A DNA stretch of 64,000 nucleotides from Eukaryota sp. TZLM1-RC. Taxonomy: Eukaryota; Metamonada: BaSk clade. The stretch is from positions 2,294,001-2,358,000 of the forward strand of contig JAUPSS010000001.1 of assembly GCA_040285825.1 (NCBI GenBank), given 5' to 3'. The notes beneath the pieces are model-generated. The model was not told where the DNA came from and ran no database searches. It was given only the letters and a program-made list of their open reading frames with translations. Of this stretch, positions 62,740 through 64,000 are shown piece after piece; the stretch's first letter is position 1, and every line of letters starts with the position of its first letter. Position numbers and translations under genes: made by a program.

Positions 62740-64000
62740 TAGTGTGCTTTGCTTTAAGCTTCAACTTAGAAGAAGATCAAAAAGATGACAAAAAATGTGT
62801 TTTTTGTCAAAAACTTGTTGCTGTCAATGATTCTGGTCGACCTTTACTTTTTTTTGATTCTTGTGTTGCTGCTGATCAGCTACGTTGTCCCATTCGTGTT
62901 CCTGCTCAGCTTAGTCCGTTGGCTTCGATACCTTTTGCTGTTGTTCTTCGTGCTTTTACTGAAAATCTCCGTAAAGGATTATGGGATGTCACACCGATTT
63001 GGAAGTTTTTTCGAAAGAAAAATTAGTAAGAAAATTAGCTTTAAAAGGACGTTTTGGATCTGCAAAGCAATGTCTATTTTCTTCTGATTTAGTTGAATGT
63101 TATGAGAGCACATTGTTCCAATTGAATCATCTTCATCCAGAAGAAAATTTTCATTGTCCTAATCAAGATTCAGTTGATTATTGGCTGCAAAATCCTGTCA
63201 ATGCTTCAGAGGTGTTGAAACTGATTCAGCTAATGCCTACTGGAAATGCTCCTGGGCCGTCTTTGTTAAATTCTGACATGATCAAATCAGCTGTTGGACA
63301 GTGTCCTGAAATTGCTGATAATCTTGTTCTTTTTTTTAACAATCGCCTTACGTTAAAAATTAAAGTCCCTTTTGAGATGACCAATGCTCGCTTAATTGCC
63401 CTCAAAAAAAGTCAATCCAAAATCTGACCAATTGCAATTGGAGAATCGTTTTCAAGAATTCTTGCGTCTCTTGTTTTCAATAGAATTGGGAAAAAAGCCA
63501 AATAATTTTTCAGTCCATTTCAATTTGGAATCAAGACAATTGATGGTGCTTCATCTGCTGCTCTTTCATCTGATGTGTTTTTTAATTCTAGTGATTCTAA
63601 TTACATCTTCAATTTAAATTTTAAGAATGCTTTTAATTCTGTATTTCGTTGTTCCATATTGCTTTTGCTGCGAATGCATTTTCCTGAAGTTGAGCCTTTT
63701 TTCTATTCATTTTAAGGAAAATCATCAACATTGGTCTATGAAAACTTTGACCTGCTTTCTTCTTCAGGTGTTAAACAAGGAGATCCACTTGGTCCTTTTT
63801 TTGTCTGGCAATTCGTCCTTTAATGTGCGAATTAAAAGAAAAATTCCCAGAAATAGATATTGTAGCATTTATGGATGACATTTCTGTAATTGCTCCTATT
63901 ACAATTCTGAAACAATTAGCAACGTTTATTCAACAGCATTATAAAGATATTGGTCTCTCATTGAATATCTCCAAATGTTTGATTATTGGCCATGAATTAA
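62740..64000 (+). mobile_element. R2-like element, family F-related, cut by the window end
   Basis: The N-terminal zinc region (CVFCQKLVAVNDSGRPL.., ADQLRCPIRVPAQLS) and RT follow in shifting frames: LMPTGNAPGPSLLNSDMIKS, PIAIGESFSRIL, FQFGIKTIDGASSAAL, NLNFKNAFNS (motif A Asp replaced by Asn), SSGVKQGDPLGPF, and IVAFMDDISVIAP (FMDD box). Continues past 64000. At least five frame breaks and the lost motif A Asp mean it is dead. Confidence 0.8.

Noticed and set aside
1-64000. Bacterial origin of the window
   Set aside because: tRNA genes lack CCA and use Ile AAU, genes need tiny introns, and the elements and the tubulin-type carboxypeptidase are eukaryotic. No ribosome-binding sites or operons are seen.

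Overview
The window looks like AT-rich nuclear DNA of a single-celled eukaryote. Both tRNA-Ile genes carry an AAU anticodon and no tRNA gene encodes its CCA end. Two genes need spliceosomal introns of only 26, 29 and 31 nt (GT..AG) to give full-length proteins. The gene content includes a tubulin-type cytosolic carboxypeptidase. Methionine gamma-lyase and a CoA-disulfide-reductase/rhodanese fusion would fit an anaerobic or microaerophilic protist, but that is inference and I cannot name the taxon.

Most of the window is transposable element. The genes sit as islands: a small conserved protein (17.5 kb) with a paralogue at 44.5-44.9 kb, methionine gamma-lyase (19.9-21.2 kb), a cytosolic carboxypeptidase (26.1-28.5 kb), an RCC1-repeat protein (39.8-42.1 kb), a decayed CTU1 gene (42.3-42.9 kb), a CoA-disulfide reductase (55.6-57.3 kb), and a head-to-head pair of near-identical AT-hook/HTH genes forming a 722-bp-arm palindrome (57.7-59.3 kb). 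tRNA-Ile(AAU) occurs twice in an inverted duplication (16.7 and 48.3 kb). tRNA-Arg(ACG) is at 36.7 kb.

Elements. (i) 0-2.7 kb: decayed Ty3/gypsy-type relic split by a non-LTR fragment. (ii) 3.77-9.12 kb: a C-rich LTR element with ~160-bp LTRs in which the reverse transcriptase/RNase H region is missing and an unrelated ORF lies in its place. (iii) 10.8-16.7 kb: a second, much more complete Ty3/gypsy element with a chromodomain-like integrase tail, truncated 11 bp from a tRNA-Ile gene. (iv) At least six families (called A-F here) of R2-like non-LTR retrotransposons with a C-terminal restriction-like endonuclease, mostly 5'-truncated. One family A copy (48.70-52.03 kb) looks full length and is flanked by a perfect 15-bp target duplication. 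(v) hAT transposase relics (22.3-24.2, 54.3-55.2 kb) and two hAT-type miniature elements (9.48-9.93, 24.62-25.11 kb). (vi) An internally deleted 831-bp LTR element inserted into an R2-like family E copy (52.6-53.4 kb).

The structural history is readable at several places. A 1.92-kb tandem duplication (32.3-36.2 kb) has a hybrid family C copy at its junction, the signature of unequal crossing-over. Three R2-like insertions lie within about 70 bp of original sequence just upstream of the RCC1 gene. I saw no operon-like organisation and no CRISPR array.
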